A stretch of 64,000 nucleotides of DNA from Phyllobacterium calauticae. GTDB taxonomy: Bacteria > Pseudomonadota > Alphaproteobacteria > Rhizobiales > Rhizobiaceae. Under the pieces are notes generated by a model. The model was not told the origin of the DNA. It saw only the letters and a program-made list of their open reading frames with translations, and did no database searches. Location of the stretch: contig NZ_JAGENB010000008.1 of NCBI RefSeq assembly GCF_019991125.1, positions 104,567-168,566 on the forward strand. The letters are read 5' to 3'. Of the stretch, positions 33,566 through 42,910 are shown one piece after another. How positions within the stretch are numbered: the first letter of the stretch is position 1; each line of letters opens with the position of its first letter. The position numbers and the translations under genes were made by a program.

Positions 33566-34035
33566 GCCGCGTGAGCGGATGCGGTTGAGGGCGCAGTGGC
33601 GGCCCGGAATTCGTCCGGTTTAGATGGCTGCTCCAGCCACCGCTGTCAAGCAAGGCCGGCGGCGTCCGGCCTGTCACAAACAGTTGATGCGACGGCAAGC
33701 CCGGTCTGGCGCGCTGCTGACAGGAGGTTGTCAGGAGTGCGTGCCGATCCGGTGAATTAACCCCGGCGCCTCTATTGTTTCAGATCGGTGACATGCCCAT
33801 TTCAGTGCCAGCACGCAATCAGGATCGATAGAGAACCGCCAGCCAGCCATCCATTTGAACAGAACCGGGCAGTGCGATTGTTGCCGGCGACCCCGCTGCC
33901 AGCGTTGACACCCTTGTCCGGTTCGCTCATCTTGTCTCCGTATCTGCTTGTTTTGGGTATGATTTTTCATGTGCCCGGCCGATCACGGAACAGCGCATCG
34001 AAGCTGGACGCGGTTCGCAAGGACAAGGACGAGTG
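33566..34035. other. Non-coding gap between the UDP-sugar dehydrogenase and cyclase genes
   Basis: About 470 bases. No convincing gene is seen; a short minus-strand frame of 79 codons has no ribosome-binding site and an unusual composition. It contains a perfect -35-like TTGACA at 33905-33910 but only a poor -10 (CATCTT) at 17-base spacing, so a promoter for the downstream cyclase gene is possible but weak. Confidence 0.4.
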
Positions 34036-35373
34036 ATGAGCACGCAAACGGATGTTTCCACCATACTTCTCGACAAGGTCGCAGACTGGCTCACACGTTC
34101 TTCTCTCGCTGGTGAGAATCTTGAGACAATCATACGCGGTTTTTGTGAACGCATTGCCGCGGCGGGCCTGCCGATTGCCCGCGTCCACCTGACGTTCTCC
34201 ATGTTGCACCCGCTCTACGACGCGCTTGGCTTCACCTGGCAGCGCTCCAGCGGGCTCGTGGTGGAAGGCTATCGCCACAATGCGGGCGAGAAACCCGAAC
34301 GTTTTCTGCTCAGCCCCTATTATTATCTGCTGTGCAACAACCTCGAACATGTGCGGCGGCGCATCGATGCGGACGGGCCGCATGAATTCCCCATCTTTGA
34401 CGAGCTGAAGAAGCAGGGCGTGACGGATTATCTGGCCTTCGTGCAGCCTTTCAGCGGCGAGTCGACACAGGGCATGATGGGCTCCTGGTCAACGGACAGC
34501 AGCGCGGGTTTTAGCGAAAGCATGATCGGTGCACTGCTGAAGCTGCAGAACCATCTGGCCGTTGCCGCCAAAATGGCGGTTCTCGGCAAGCTCGCCGACA
34601 ACATGCTGACCACCTATCTCGGCGGCAATGCCGGCAAGCGCGTTCTCAACGGCCAGATTCGCCGGGGTGACGGCGAAACGATCCGGGCGGCCCTGGTGAT
34701 GGGCGACATGCGCCAGTCGACCATGCTGGCCGAACGGGAAGGCCGTCAGGCCTATATCGACACACTCAATCATTTCTTCGATGCGATCGCCGCGCCATTC
34801 AACCGCGGCGGCGGCGAAATCCTCAGTTTCATGGGGGACGGTTTTCTTGCGGTCTACCCCTGCGGCCGGCACAAGGACGCTTCAAAGGTTGCCTGTCAGG
34901 CGGCTCTTTCGGCTGTCTTCAAGGCACAGGCCCGCGTGGCGGAGCTCAATCGCGACCGGCGCAAGGACGGCCTCAGCGACATCCGCTACGGCATCGGCCT
35001 GCATGTGGGCAATGTCATGTTCGGCAATGTCGGCCTGAAGGACCGCCTGACCTTTTCCGCCTTCGGCTCTGCCGTCAATGAGGTGCAGCGGCTGCAGGGC
35101 CTGACCAAGAAGTATTCGCGCGAAATCGTCGCCAGCCAGGCGTTCGCCAACTATTGCGGCGGTGACTGGACAACCCTCGGCGAAGAAAAATTGCGCGGCG
35201 TCGGGCAAAAGGTCACTGTTCTCCTGCCCAAACAATCGGCTACTGTCGTGGCGGAAGATGCCTTTGATGAAGTGGCCTATGACGGCCTGTCGGAAGCGGA
35301 ACAGGTCATGCTGCTGCACCGTGATGCGAAAACACAGGATCAGAGGCCCCTTCTGGAGAAGTTCATGCAATGA
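34036..35373 (+). CDS. Class III adenylate/guanylate cyclase-like protein
   Basis: A 445-residue cytosolic signalling protein. The N-terminal half (about 1-200) is an unassigned sensor region. The cyclase domain (about 210-400) has the first metal Asp in ALVMGDMRQSTML and the second in GGEILSFMGDGFLAVY. A serine replaces the substrate-selecting lysine normally found three residues before the GDG, and FSAFGSAVNEVQRLQG replaces the usual Y-D/T-x-x-G motif, though the ribose Asn and the transition-state Arg remain. Activity or substrate may therefore differ from ATP cyclases. Start ATG at 34036 (a GTG precedes it). It overlaps the polysaccharide lyase gene by ATGA, so the two are coupled. Confidence 0.85.
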   Translation: MSTQTDVSTILLDKVADWLTRSSLAGENLETIIRGFCERIAAAGLPIARVHLTFSMLHPLYDALGFTWQRSSGLVVEGYRHNAGEKPERFLLSPYYYLLCNNLEHVRRRIDADGPHEFPIFDELKKQGVTDYLAFVQPFSGESTQGMMGSWSTDSSAGFSESMIGALLKLQNHLAVAAKMAVLGKLADNMLTTYLGGNAGKRVLNGQIRRGDGETIRAALVMGDMRQSTMLAEREGRQAYIDTLNHFFDAIAAPFNRGGGEILSFMGDGFLAVYPCGRHKDASKVACQAALSAVFKAQARVAELNRDRRKDGLSDIRYGIGLHVGNVMFGNVGLKDRLTFSAFGSAVNEVQRLQGLTKKYSREIVASQAFANYCGGDWTTLGEEKLRGVGQKVTVLLPKQSATVVAEDAFDEVAYDGLSEAEQVMLLHRDAKTQDQRPLLEKFMQ

Positions 35374-36332
35374 AGCGAAAGACCGTTCTGATGGCTGCCC
35401 TGGCTGCAAGTTTGACTCTCTCATCCCAAGCCGGCGCAGAGCCAAGGAGCGACGTGCTCATCGACCGTTTTGATGGTCAGGACTTTTCGCCGGCCGGCGG
35501 CCTCTACTACCGCAAGAATTTCGAGCAGAGCGCCGGAACGGTTGAATTTCAATCCGAGGTCACGCGCAATGGTGGCGGCGCCCTCAAGCTGAGCGTCAAA
35601 CCGCTGTGTCCGGGCACAAAGCACAATTGCAGTGAACGGGCGGAAATCTGGGAAAAGACCGACAAGCGCGTGCCCTACAACCAGGGGGTCTGGTACGGGT
35701 TTGCCGTCAAATTTGCCGATCCCATTCCCAGCGACGATCACCGCTATCTGATTGCCCAGTGGAAACGCGAGATCGGGCCGAAGGCGGTCGGCGATTTCAG
35801 TCCCTTTCTGGCGCTGCGGCTCAACCAGGGAAAGCTGTTCGCCACCATCGAGACCAATTATATCGCGCCGGCCAAAAAGAATGGAATCGCGGCGGATCCG
35901 GCGTGCGCCGGCGGACAGACACCGGTGTGGCTGCGCCCTGAAACCAACCAGATGCGCGCCCTTGTGGCGACCGATTCGAACTGGTCCGCCGAGAACGGCA
36001 AACAATTCTCCACCTGCACCAGCGCCATGACGGTGACGGATCGCGGCAACAAGCTGCCGACGCCGGATTCGGGCTGGATCGACTTTGCGATCTACACGAA
36101 GCCCGGACCTGACGGCTCGGGCCATGTGGAGATTTTTGCCAACAACAAATGGATCGTGACGGTCAGGGGCCATATCGGCCATGCCGACAAGGGACTGGGC
36201 AAGAATCAATATTTCAAATTTGGCCCGTACCGTGCAGCCGACGACAAGGAATGGACACTCTATTACGACGATTTCCGCCGTTCGCCGCGCTGTGAAGACG
36301 TCATGGACGCGCAGTTCTGCCCCGTGCTCTAG
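35370..36332 (+). CDS. Secreted polysaccharide lyase (heparin lyase I-like fold)
   Basis: Exported protein of 320 residues with a signal peptide (about 1-23, ending SQAGA). The mature part has the jelly-roll pattern of the polysaccharide lyase family PF14099: an acidic start VLIDRFDGQDFS, ERAEIWEKTDKRVPYNQGVW, YLIAQWKRE and a C-terminal WTLYYDDFRRS. The family cleaves uronate-containing glycans by beta-elimination; the target here is unknown. Cysteines at PLCPGTKHNCSE could form a disulfide. Its start codon overlaps the cyclase stop, so the sensor/cyclase and this enzyme are made together. A UDP-sugar dehydrogenase nearby could supply uronate for the same glycan. Confidence 0.82.
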   Translation: MKRKTVLMAALAASLTLSSQAGAEPRSDVLIDRFDGQDFSPAGGLYYRKNFEQSAGTVEFQSEVTRNGGGALKLSVKPLCPGTKHNCSERAEIWEKTDKRVPYNQGVWYGFAVKFADPIPSDDHRYLIAQWKREIGPKAVGDFSPFLALRLNQGKLFATIETNYIAPAKKNGIAADPACAGGQTPVWLRPETNQMRALVATDSNWSAENGKQFSTCTSAMTVTDRGNKLPTPDSGWIDFAIYTKPGPDGSGHVEIFANNKWIVTVRGHIGHADKGLGKNQYFKFGPYRAADDKEWTLYYDDFRRSPRCEDVMDAQFCPVL

Positions 36333-36389
36333 AGCACGGCCACACAAAAATAACCCTGAAATGCCAGAGTGATGTCATCGGCGTGTGAC

Positions 36390-36765
36390 CTAGGTCGTAC
36401 ACTCATAAATCTGATTGAAATGGTATGTGGCCATTTGTTCGGATACGAGGAGCAAAGACGAGGGAAATGTGGTTCATTTTTAAGGCTTTGCGACGACGTA
36501 GCCGGGCAAATGGACCATATCCTTCGGACGCCGAAACGGCTGCAAGCTGCAGTGTCGAGCCGCTCGGCCGGGGAAAGGCCCCGCCCTTCGCATCTCTCAG
36601 AGCATGGTCCCGAAAAGTTGTTCGACTTTTCGGGCAAGACCATGCTCCAAATATCGACTTGCGCATGCGTCTTTCGGCCCGGCCTAAGGCCGGACCGGAC
36701 CATGCGCGGCATCTTCTTGCCGTTTCAGGCGCCATTTCGATCAGATTTATGAGTGCACGACCTAG
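36390..36765. mobile_element. MITE-like non-autonomous element with 34-bp terminal inverted repeats
   Basis: Terminal arms 36390-36423 and 36732-36765 are reverse complements with 32 of 34 matches. Each begins and ends with CTAG, which could be part of the repeat or a 4-base target duplication of the kind made by IS5-type transposases. The 376-base unit encodes no convincing protein; short frames inside it reflect the palindromes. Inside are two strong hairpins (36600-36647; 36661-36707). It occupies most of the 36333-36844 gap between the lyase and the ABC transporter genes and may carry the transporter's promoter or isolate the two transcription units. Confidence 0.6.
36600..36647. repeat. 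Rhizobial GAGCATG palindromic repeat
   Basis: GAGCATGGTC (36600-36609) pairs with GACCATGCTC (36638-36647), and CCGAAAAGT (36610-36618) pairs with ACTTTTCGG (36625-36633), leaving a TGTTCG loop and a small bulge. This hairpin type (GAGCATGRTCCCGAAAAGT) is widespread between genes in Rhizobiales. It lies inside the larger inverted-repeat element. Confidence 0.7.
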
Positions 36766-36844
36766 CTAGACTCACTGTATATCGTGCGATAGTCTTAATC
36801 GTAATGGCGATAATAAAAACGCTCTGGGGGAATGAAAAACTGGC

Positions 36845-38734
36845 ATGACGTCGGGGTCTGATCTGTTGCGTATCGAGAATCTCGGCATTTCGTTTTCGAT
36901 GCTGGGCGGGCGTATGCATGTCGTCAAGGGTGCGAATCTGCGCATCCTTCCGGGAAAAGTAACGGCATTGGTGGGCGAATCCGGATCGGGAAAATCCGTC
37001 ATCAGCCAGTCCGTCATGGGCATTCTGCCCAACACGGCCGCCGTAACCGGCAAAATCCTGTTTACGGACCCGATCGACGGCAAAACCACCGATATTCTGC
37101 AATTGGAGCGGGACGGACCCGAAATAAGAGCCCTGCGCGGCAGCCGCATGGCCAAGATATTTCAGGAACCCATGACGTCGCTCTCGCCGCTGCACACCGT
37201 CGGCAACCAGATCAGCGAAGTCCTGGCCATCCACACCAAGGCGACCAAATCCGAACGCCGTTCGCAGACCGAGGAAATGCTGGGGCTGGTCGGGTTCTCC
37301 AATCCCAAGCGCACCTATGACATGTACCCGTTTGAATTGTCGGGCGGCATGCGGCAGCGGGCGATGATTGCCATGGCGCTGATCTGCCGCCCTGCCCTGC
37401 TCATTGCGGACGAACCGACAACGGCACTCGACGTCACCATCCAGGCGCAGATCCTGGAACTGCTGCGCAATCTCCAGCACAAGCTCAATATGGCCATGCT
37501 GCTGATCACCCATGACCTCGGTGTCGTGGCCAACATGGCCGACGAGGTGGTGGTGATCTACCACGGCGAAATCATGGAAGCCGGGCCGGTCGACGCCATT
37601 TTCCGCAACCCGCAGCATCGTTACCTGAAGGGGCTGATGGCTGCCATACCGCATTTCGACATGAAACCCGGGGAACGCCTGAAGGCATTGCGTGAAGTAC
37701 CGGTCAATTCCGGCGCGTTGTGGGGAAAGAGAAAGCACGAGGAAACGGCCCCTGACGTGCTTGTATCCGTGCGAAACCTCACCAAGAGCTACGGCATCCG
37801 CAAATCCGGTCTTTTCGGCAAGCAGGACAAGACCCGCATACGCGCCGTCGACGGTGTCAGCTTCGATATCCGGCGTGGTGAATGTCTTGGCCTCGTCGGC
37901 GAGAGCGGCAGCGGCAAGACCACCGTCAGCAAAATCCTGATGCGGGCAGTAACCCCGGATGGCGGCTCGGTGACCTTTGATGACGGCCGGGGCAAAATCG
38001 ACGTGCTTGCCGCGCAGGGCGCCAAGCTTCTGGAATTGCGCACCAAAATCCAGATGGTGTTCCAGGATCCGGTTTCGTCGCTGTCGCCGCGCATGACCGT
38101 ACAGAACATCCTCAGCGAGCCCCTGGAAATTCACGGGCGCGGGGATCGGGCCTATCGTCTGGAAACGGTGCGCGCGCTGATGCAGGCGATCGGTCTTGAC
38201 CAGCGGTATCTCAACCGTTACCCGCACAGCTTCTCCGGCGGCCAGCGCCAGCGCATCGGCATTGCACGGGCACTGGCGCTCGGACCGCAATTGCTGATCT
38301 GCGATGAGCCGGTTTCGGCGCTCGACGTTTCTGTTCAGGCGCAGATCCTCAACCTCCTGAAGGACCTGCAGAAGGAGCTGGGCCTGACCTATCTGTTCAT
38401 TTCCCATAATCTTGCGGTGGTTGATTACATGGCCGATCGTATCGCCGTGATGTGTGCCGGGCGCATTGTCGAGATTGCGCCCCGCGAAATTATCCTGCGC
38501 GATCCCGTCCATCCCTACACGAAAGCGCTTCTGGCCGCCGTGCCGTTTCCGGACCTCGACCGGCCGCTGGATTTCAAGACGCTCAAGGCCAGCGGTGCCT
38601 CGGATGAACGTGCCTGGGGGCCAAAATTCTCCAGCGGCGACAGCGATGATCCGCTCTCGCCCGCCGATCTCGGCAATGGTCACGTGGTGCTGGCGCGGCG
38701 CAATGTCGATACACGGGAACTACGCTCGTGGTGA
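36845..38734 (+). CDS. Oligopeptide-type ABC transporter, fused ATP-binding protein
   Basis: A 629-residue protein with two complete ABC ATPase domains in tandem, equivalent to DppD-DppF in one chain (YejF-like). First domain: Walker A GESGSGKS (about 40-47), [11 protein letters not shown] signature and [12 protein letters not shown]alker B. Second domain: GESGSGKT (about 350-357), [15 protein letters not shown] and [12 protein letters not shown]. Both sites are intact. The C-terminal [15 protein letters not shown] matches the oligopeptide family tail. It starts the operon ATPase-binding protein-permease-permease; the next gene starts inside its last codons. Confidence 0.94.
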   Translation: MTSGSDLLRIENLGISFSMLGGRMHVVKGANLRILPGKVTALVGESGSGKSVISQSVMGILPNTAAVTGKILFTDPIDGKTTDILQLERDGPEIRALRGSRMAKIFQEPMTSLSPLHTVGNQISEVLAIHTKATKSERRSQTEEMLGLVGFSNPKRTYDMYPFELSGGMRQRAMIAMALICRPALLIADEPTTALDVTIQAQILELLRNLQHKLNMAMLLITHDLGVVANMADEVVVIYHGEIMEAGPVDAIFRNPQHRYLKGLMAAIPHFDMKPGERLKALREVPVNSGALWGKRKHEETAPDVLVSVRNLTKSYGIRKSGLFGKQDKTRIRAVDGVSFDIRRGECLGLVGESGSGKTTVSKILMRAVTPDGGSVTFDDGRGKIDVLAAQGAKLLELRTKIQMVFQDPVSSLSPRMTVQNILSEPLEIHGRGDRAYRLETVRALMQAIGLDQRYLNRYPHSFSGGQRQRIGIARALALGPQLLICDEPVSALDVSVQAQILNLLKDLQKELGLTYLFISHNLAVVDYMADRIAVMCAGRIVEIAPREIILRDPVHPYTKALLAAVPFPDLDRPLDFKTLKASGASDERAWGPKFSSGDSDDPLSPADLGNGHVVLARRNVDTRELRSW

Positions 38735-40635
38735 CGCGGCGGACAGTCCTGGGCGCCCTTGCCGCCACCGTGGTTCCGGTCTCGGTCAAAGCGGCCGATC
38801 GCGAACGCGAACCGGAGTTTCTCGAGGACCGGCTGCGTGCCACCAGCCTGCCGCCGCTTGCCCAGCGTATTCCCAAACGGCCGCGGATTATCAACCTGAA
38901 GGAAATGGGCCGCGTCCCCGGACAGTACGGCGGAACGCTGCGCACCATCATCGGCAGCCAGAAAGATATCCGGTTCATGACCATCTACGGCTATGCCCGT
39001 CTGGTGGGATATGACGAACATCTCGTTTTGCGGCCTGATGTGCTCGAATCGTTCGAATCGGAAAACGACACCATTTTCACCTTCAGACTGCGCGAGGGGC
39101 ACAAGTGGTCCGACGGTTCGCCGCTGACAACCGATGATTTCAGTTACTGGTGGAACGATGTTCTTCTGAATTCGGACCTGACGCCCGCTGGCGGCGCGCT
39201 GGAGCTGCGCATCGACGGGAAGTTGCCTAAGTTCGAGGTCCTCGATCCGCTGACCGTGCGCTATTCCTGGGAGTCACCGAATCCTGATTTCCTGCCTAGC
39301 CTGGCGGCCCCGCAAGCCCTGGTTGTGGTTGGCCCGTCGCTCTATCTGAAACAATTCCACAAGGACTATCAGGACAAGTTCCGCCTTGCCGCCCTGATGA
39401 AAGAAAACCGGGTCAAGAAGTGGGCCGATCTTCACATCAAGATGGCGCGCCAGTACCGTCCGGAAAACCCCGAACTGCCGGTGCTCGATCCCTGGCGGAA
39501 CATGACAACCCCTCCGGCCGAACAGTTCGTGTTCGAGCGCAACCCGTTCTTCCATCGCGTCGACGAGAACGGGCGGCAGCTGCCCTATATCGACCGCTTC
39601 ATCCTGAACATCAGCTCATCGCCGATCATTCCGGCAAAGGCGGGTGCGGGCGAAAGCGAACTGCAGGCCACCGGCATCGATTTTGCCGACTACACCTTCC
39701 TCAAGGATGCCGAAAAGCGCTATCCGGTGAAGGTCGACCTGTGGAAATTGACCCGGGGTTCACGGGTCGCAATCCTGCCCAATCTCAATTGCGCGGATGA
39801 GGGATGGCGATCGCTTTTTCGCGATGTGCGCTTCCGGCGCGCGCTGTCGCTTGCCATCGACAGGCATGAAATCAACATGGCGGTGTTTTACGGCCTGGGA
39901 ACACCAAGCGCCGACACGGTGCTGCCGGAAAGCCCGCTGTTCAGACCGGATTATGCCAAGGCATGGATTGCATTCGATCCGGACAAGGCCAATGCGCTCC
40001 TGGACGAAGTTGGCATGCACAGGCGCAACGATGATGGCATCCGCCTGCTCCCCGATGGCCGCCTTGCAGAAATCACCATCGAAACGCCGGGCGAGAGCAC
40101 GCTGGATTCCGATGTTCTCGAGCTCATAGTGGATCATTGGCGCAAGATCGGCCTGGCGCTGTTCACCAGAACCTCCCAGCGCGATATCTTCCGCAGCCGC
40201 GCCAAGGCAGGCCGGATCATGATGTCCATCTGGTTTGGCATCGCCAATGGCGTGGCAACACCGGACATGAATCCGGGACAGCTGGCGCCGACCACCGACG
40301 ATCAATGGCAATGGCCGCTTTGGGGCATGCATTACCTGTCGCTCGGGCAGAGCGGCCAGGCACCCGACCTGCCGGAAGCACAGGAACTCGTCGCCCTGCA
40401 AAACCAATGGCGGAAATCGGCCCATTCGGCCGAGCGTGCGGACATATGGCACAAGATGCTGGCCATCTACACCGATCAGGTGTTTTCGATAGGGTTGGTC
40501 AACGGCACGTTGCAACCCATTCTGCGCTCCTCGCACTTGCAGAATGTTCCCGAAAAAGGTCTCTACGGCTTTGATCCGACCTGTTGGCTCGGAGTTTACA
40601 TGCCCGATACTTTCTGGATGAGCGGGGGGACGTAG
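38728..40635 (+). CDS. ABC transporter substrate-binding protein, oligopeptide family, Tat-type signal
   Basis: A 635-residue periplasmic binding protein of the SBP_bac_5 (DppA/OppA/YejA) group. The GTG start at 38728 overlaps the ATPase gene. The N-terminus has twin arginines in [14 protein letters not shown], suggesting Tat export as a folded protein. Typical features are FRLREGHKWSDGSPLTTDDF (about 112-131) and FRRALSLAIDRHEINMAVFY. The long form (over 600 residues) resembles YejA-like proteins that bind oligopeptides or murein fragments. The ligand cannot be told from sequence; the neighbouring glycan genes make a glycan- or peptidoglycan-derived ligand possible. Confidence 0.9.
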   Translation: MVTRRTVLGALAATVVPVSVKAADREREPEFLEDRLRATSLPPLAQRIPKRPRIINLKEMGRVPGQYGGTLRTIIGSQKDIRFMTIYGYARLVGYDEHLVLRPDVLESFESENDTIFTFRLREGHKWSDGSPLTTDDFSYWWNDVLLNSDLTPAGGALELRIDGKLPKFEVLDPLTVRYSWESPNPDFLPSLAAPQALVVVGPSLYLKQFHKDYQDKFRLAALMKENRVKKWADLHIKMARQYRPENPELPVLDPWRNMTTPPAEQFVFERNPFFHRVDENGRQLPYIDRFILNISSSPIIPAKAGAGESELQATGIDFADYTFLKDAEKRYPVKVDLWKLTRGSRVAILPNLNCADEGWRSLFRDVRFRRALSLAIDRHEINMAVFYGLGTPSADTVLPESPLFRPDYAKAWIAFDPDKANALLDEVGMHRRNDDGIRLLPDGRLAEITIETPGESTLDSDVLELIVDHWRKIGLALFTRTSQRDIFRSRAKAGRIMMSIWFGIANGVATPDMNPGQLAPTTDDQWQWPLWGMHYLSLGQSGQAPDLPEAQELVALQNQWRKSAHSAERADIWHKMLAIYTDQVFSIGLVNGTLQPILRSSHLQNVPEKGLYGFDPTCWLGVYMPDTFWMSGGT

Positions 40636-40637
40636 AC

Positions 40638-41636
40638 GTGCTGCGATATATCCTATGGCGCATTGCCGCGATGGTGCCCACGCTGCTGATTATTTCGGCG
40701 CTGGTTTTCGTCATCATCGATTTGCCGCCCGGCAACTTCTTTGAAAGCCAGATCGCCGAAATGCAGGCGCAGGGCGAAACCGTCAACCTGCAGGATCTGG
40801 AACAGCTTCGCCACCAATATGGCTTCGACCAACCGCCGGTTCTGCGCTATTTCCACTGGCTGGGCGGCATGCTGCAGGGAGACTTCGGCTACTCCTTTGA
40901 GTATCAGTTGCCGGTCACCGCTGTCGTAGGCGACCGGTTGTGGCTGACTGTTCTCGTTTCATTCGTCACAATTCTGGTGACCTGGCTGCTCGCCTTTCCC
41001 ATCGGCATGTATTCGGCAACGCATCAGTACAGCTGGAGCGATTACGGGCTGACGCTTTTTGGCTTGCTCGGTATCGCCATACCCAACTTCATGCTGGCCC
41101 TGATCCTGATGTATTTCGCCAATATCTGGTTTGGCACATCGATCGGCCATCTCATGGATCAGAAGTATCTCAGTGAGCCCATGAGCTGGGAAAAGGCGCG
41201 ATCAATCCTCGCCCATCTGTGGATTCCCGTCATTATCGTTGGAACGGCCGGGACGGCCGGCATGATCAGACGCCTGCGCGCCAACCTGCTCGACGAGTTG
41301 CAGAAGCAATATGTGATGACGGCGCGGGCCAAGGGGCTGCATCCCTTCCGCACCCTGGTCAAATATCCCTTGCGCATGGCGCTGAATTTCTTCGTTGCCG
41401 ATATCGGCTCGATCCTGCCGCATATCATTTCCGGTGCGGAAATTACCGCCATTGTCCTGTCGCTCGAAACGACCGGACCCATGCTGATCAAGGCATTGCA
41501 GAGCCAGGACATGTATCTTGCCGGTTCGTTCCTCATGTTCCTGGCGTTTCTCACGGTGATCGGTGTGCTCATATCCGACATTGCCCTGGCCTTTCTTGAT
41601 CCACGCATCCGGTTGCAGGGCAGGAGCACGAAGTGA
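40638..41636 (+). CDS. ABC transporter permease (DppB/YejB type)
   Basis: Inner-membrane permease of 332 residues. The GTG start at 40638 is two bases after the binding-protein stop with GGGGGA upstream; it gives VLRYILWRIAAMVPTLLI, the family N-terminus. Six hydrophobic segments and the EAA loop (RRLRANLLDELQKQYVMTAR, then AKGLHPFRTLVKYPL) are present. It overlaps the second permease gene by GTGA. Confidence 0.92.
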   Translation: MLRYILWRIAAMVPTLLIISALVFVIIDLPPGNFFESQIAEMQAQGETVNLQDLEQLRHQYGFDQPPVLRYFHWLGGMLQGDFGYSFEYQLPVTAVVGDRLWLTVLVSFVTILVTWLLAFPIGMYSATHQYSWSDYGLTLFGLLGIAIPNFMLALILMYFANIWFGTSIGHLMDQKYLSEPMSWEKARSILAHLWIPVIIVGTAGTAGMIRRLRANLLDELQKQYVMTARAKGLHPFRTLVKYPLRMALNFFVADIGSILPHIISGAEITAIVLSLETTGPMLIKALQSQDMYLAGSFLMFLAFLTVIGVLISDIALAFLDPRIRLQGRSTK

Positions 41637-42808
41637 CAGCACAACTCCCGCTCCCCGGCGCGCCCCTGCAGCACTACGTCTCAAGCGCACCATTCGATCC
41701 GATGTCGATCGAGACGATGACCGAGGCTCAGGCCAAGGTTCATCTCGCATCGCAATTGCGGCTGATGTGGTGGAAATTCAGACGCCACCGCCTTGCACTG
41801 GCGTCCGGCATTTTCCTGATCGCACTCTACGGCATGATCATCATTGCCGAGTTTCTGGCGCCCTACAACCTGCACACACGCAATGTTGATTTCATCCATG
41901 CCCCACCGCAGCGGGTCCGTCTGTTCCATGACGGAAAGCTGATCGGACCATACGTCTATGGCCGTGAAATGACCCTGAACATGGAATCGCTGAAACGCGT
42001 ATACACTGACAACAAGAGCGACGTGCAACCGCTGCGCTTCTTCTGCCGCGGCGACGATTATCGCTTCTGGGGCCAGATTGCGACCAATGTCCATCTGGTC
42101 TGCCCGGCCAAGGGCGGGCAGCTGTTCCTTCTGGGAACCGACCGGCTGGGCCGCGATGTGCTTTCCCGGATTATCTACGGCGCGCGCATTTCCCTGACCA
42201 TCGGTCTTATCGGCATCACCATCAGCTTCGTCCTCGGCATCATCATCGGCGGACTCGCGGGATACCATGGCGGCTGGTTCGACCTGCTCGTTCAGCGCGT
42301 CATCGAGGTATTGCAATCATTGCCTAGTCTGCCTCTATGGATGGCGCTGGCCGCCATCATGCCGGTGACATGGAGCCCGATCATCATCTACTTCGGTATC
42401 ACGCTCATTCTTGGTCTGCTGGACTGGACGGGCCTCGCCCGTGCGGTCCGCTCCAAAATTCTGGCGTTGCGCGAAGAGGATTATGTTCTGGCGGCCCAGT
42501 TGATGGGAGCAAAAAGCGGACGTATCATCGGGCGTCACCTCGTTCCGGGCTTCATGTCACACCTGATTGCAACGGCAACCATATCCATCCCGGGCATGAT
42601 TCTGGGCGAGACGGCGCTGAGTTTTCTCGGTCTCGGCCTTCGTCCGCCCATCACCAGCTGGGGTATTCTCCTGACCGAAGCCCGCAGCGTCAGTGTAATC
42701 GCTTTTTATCCCTGGTTACTTTTCCCAATGATTCCGGTCATTCTTGTTATTTTGGCATTCAATTTTCTGGGAGATGGGTTGCGCGACGCCGCAGACCCCT
42801 ACAGATAA
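41633..42808 (+). CDS. ABC transporter permease (DppC/YejE type)
   Basis: Second permease, 391 residues, GTG start overlapping the previous stop. A 50-residue cytosolic N-terminus leads into helix one (about 55-75). A long periplasmic insert of about 80 residues follows, with the pattern DVQPLRFFCRGDDYRFWG found in YejE-like permeases. Four to five further helices follow, with the EAA loop at VLAAQLMGAKSGRIIGRHLVP. The C-terminus reads VILAFNFLGDGLRDAADPY, typical of DppC. Confidence 0.92.
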   Translation: MTAQLPLPGAPLQHYVSSAPFDPMSIETMTEAQAKVHLASQLRLMWWKFRRHRLALASGIFLIALYGMIIIAEFLAPYNLHTRNVDFIHAPPQRVRLFHDGKLIGPYVYGREMTLNMESLKRVYTDNKSDVQPLRFFCRGDDYRFWGQIATNVHLVCPAKGGQLFLLGTDRLGRDVLSRIIYGARISLTIGLIGITISFVLGIIIGGLAGYHGGWFDLLVQRVIEVLQSLPSLPLWMALAAIMPVTWSPIIIYFGITLILGLLDWTGLARAVRSKILALREEDYVLAAQLMGAKSGRIIGRHLVPGFMSHLIATATISIPGMILGETALSFLGLGLRPPITSWGILLTEARSVSVIAFYPWLLFPMIPVILVILAFNFLGDGLRDAADPYR

Positions 42809-42910
42809 GTGGAAAGTTGACATACCAATGGATTTGCATTCTCCCAGCCGTCCCGAATGTGCTGTGCAGCTAAACCTGCCAAAGCTATTCGTCTCAAAGA
42901 GGTTTTGACC

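Noticed and set aside
33905..33933. TTGACA-type promoter before the cyclase gene
   Set aside because: The -35 is perfect but the -10 at 17-base spacing is poor (CATCTT); kept only as a remark on the gap.
36369..36769. Overlapping short open frames on both strands
   Set aside because: They lie inside the inverted-repeat element, and their similarity on both strands follows from the palindromes.
36725..38683. Minus-strand open frame of about 650 codons
   Set aside because: It is the reverse complement of the fused ABC ATPase gene, which has two complete sets of ATPase motifs.
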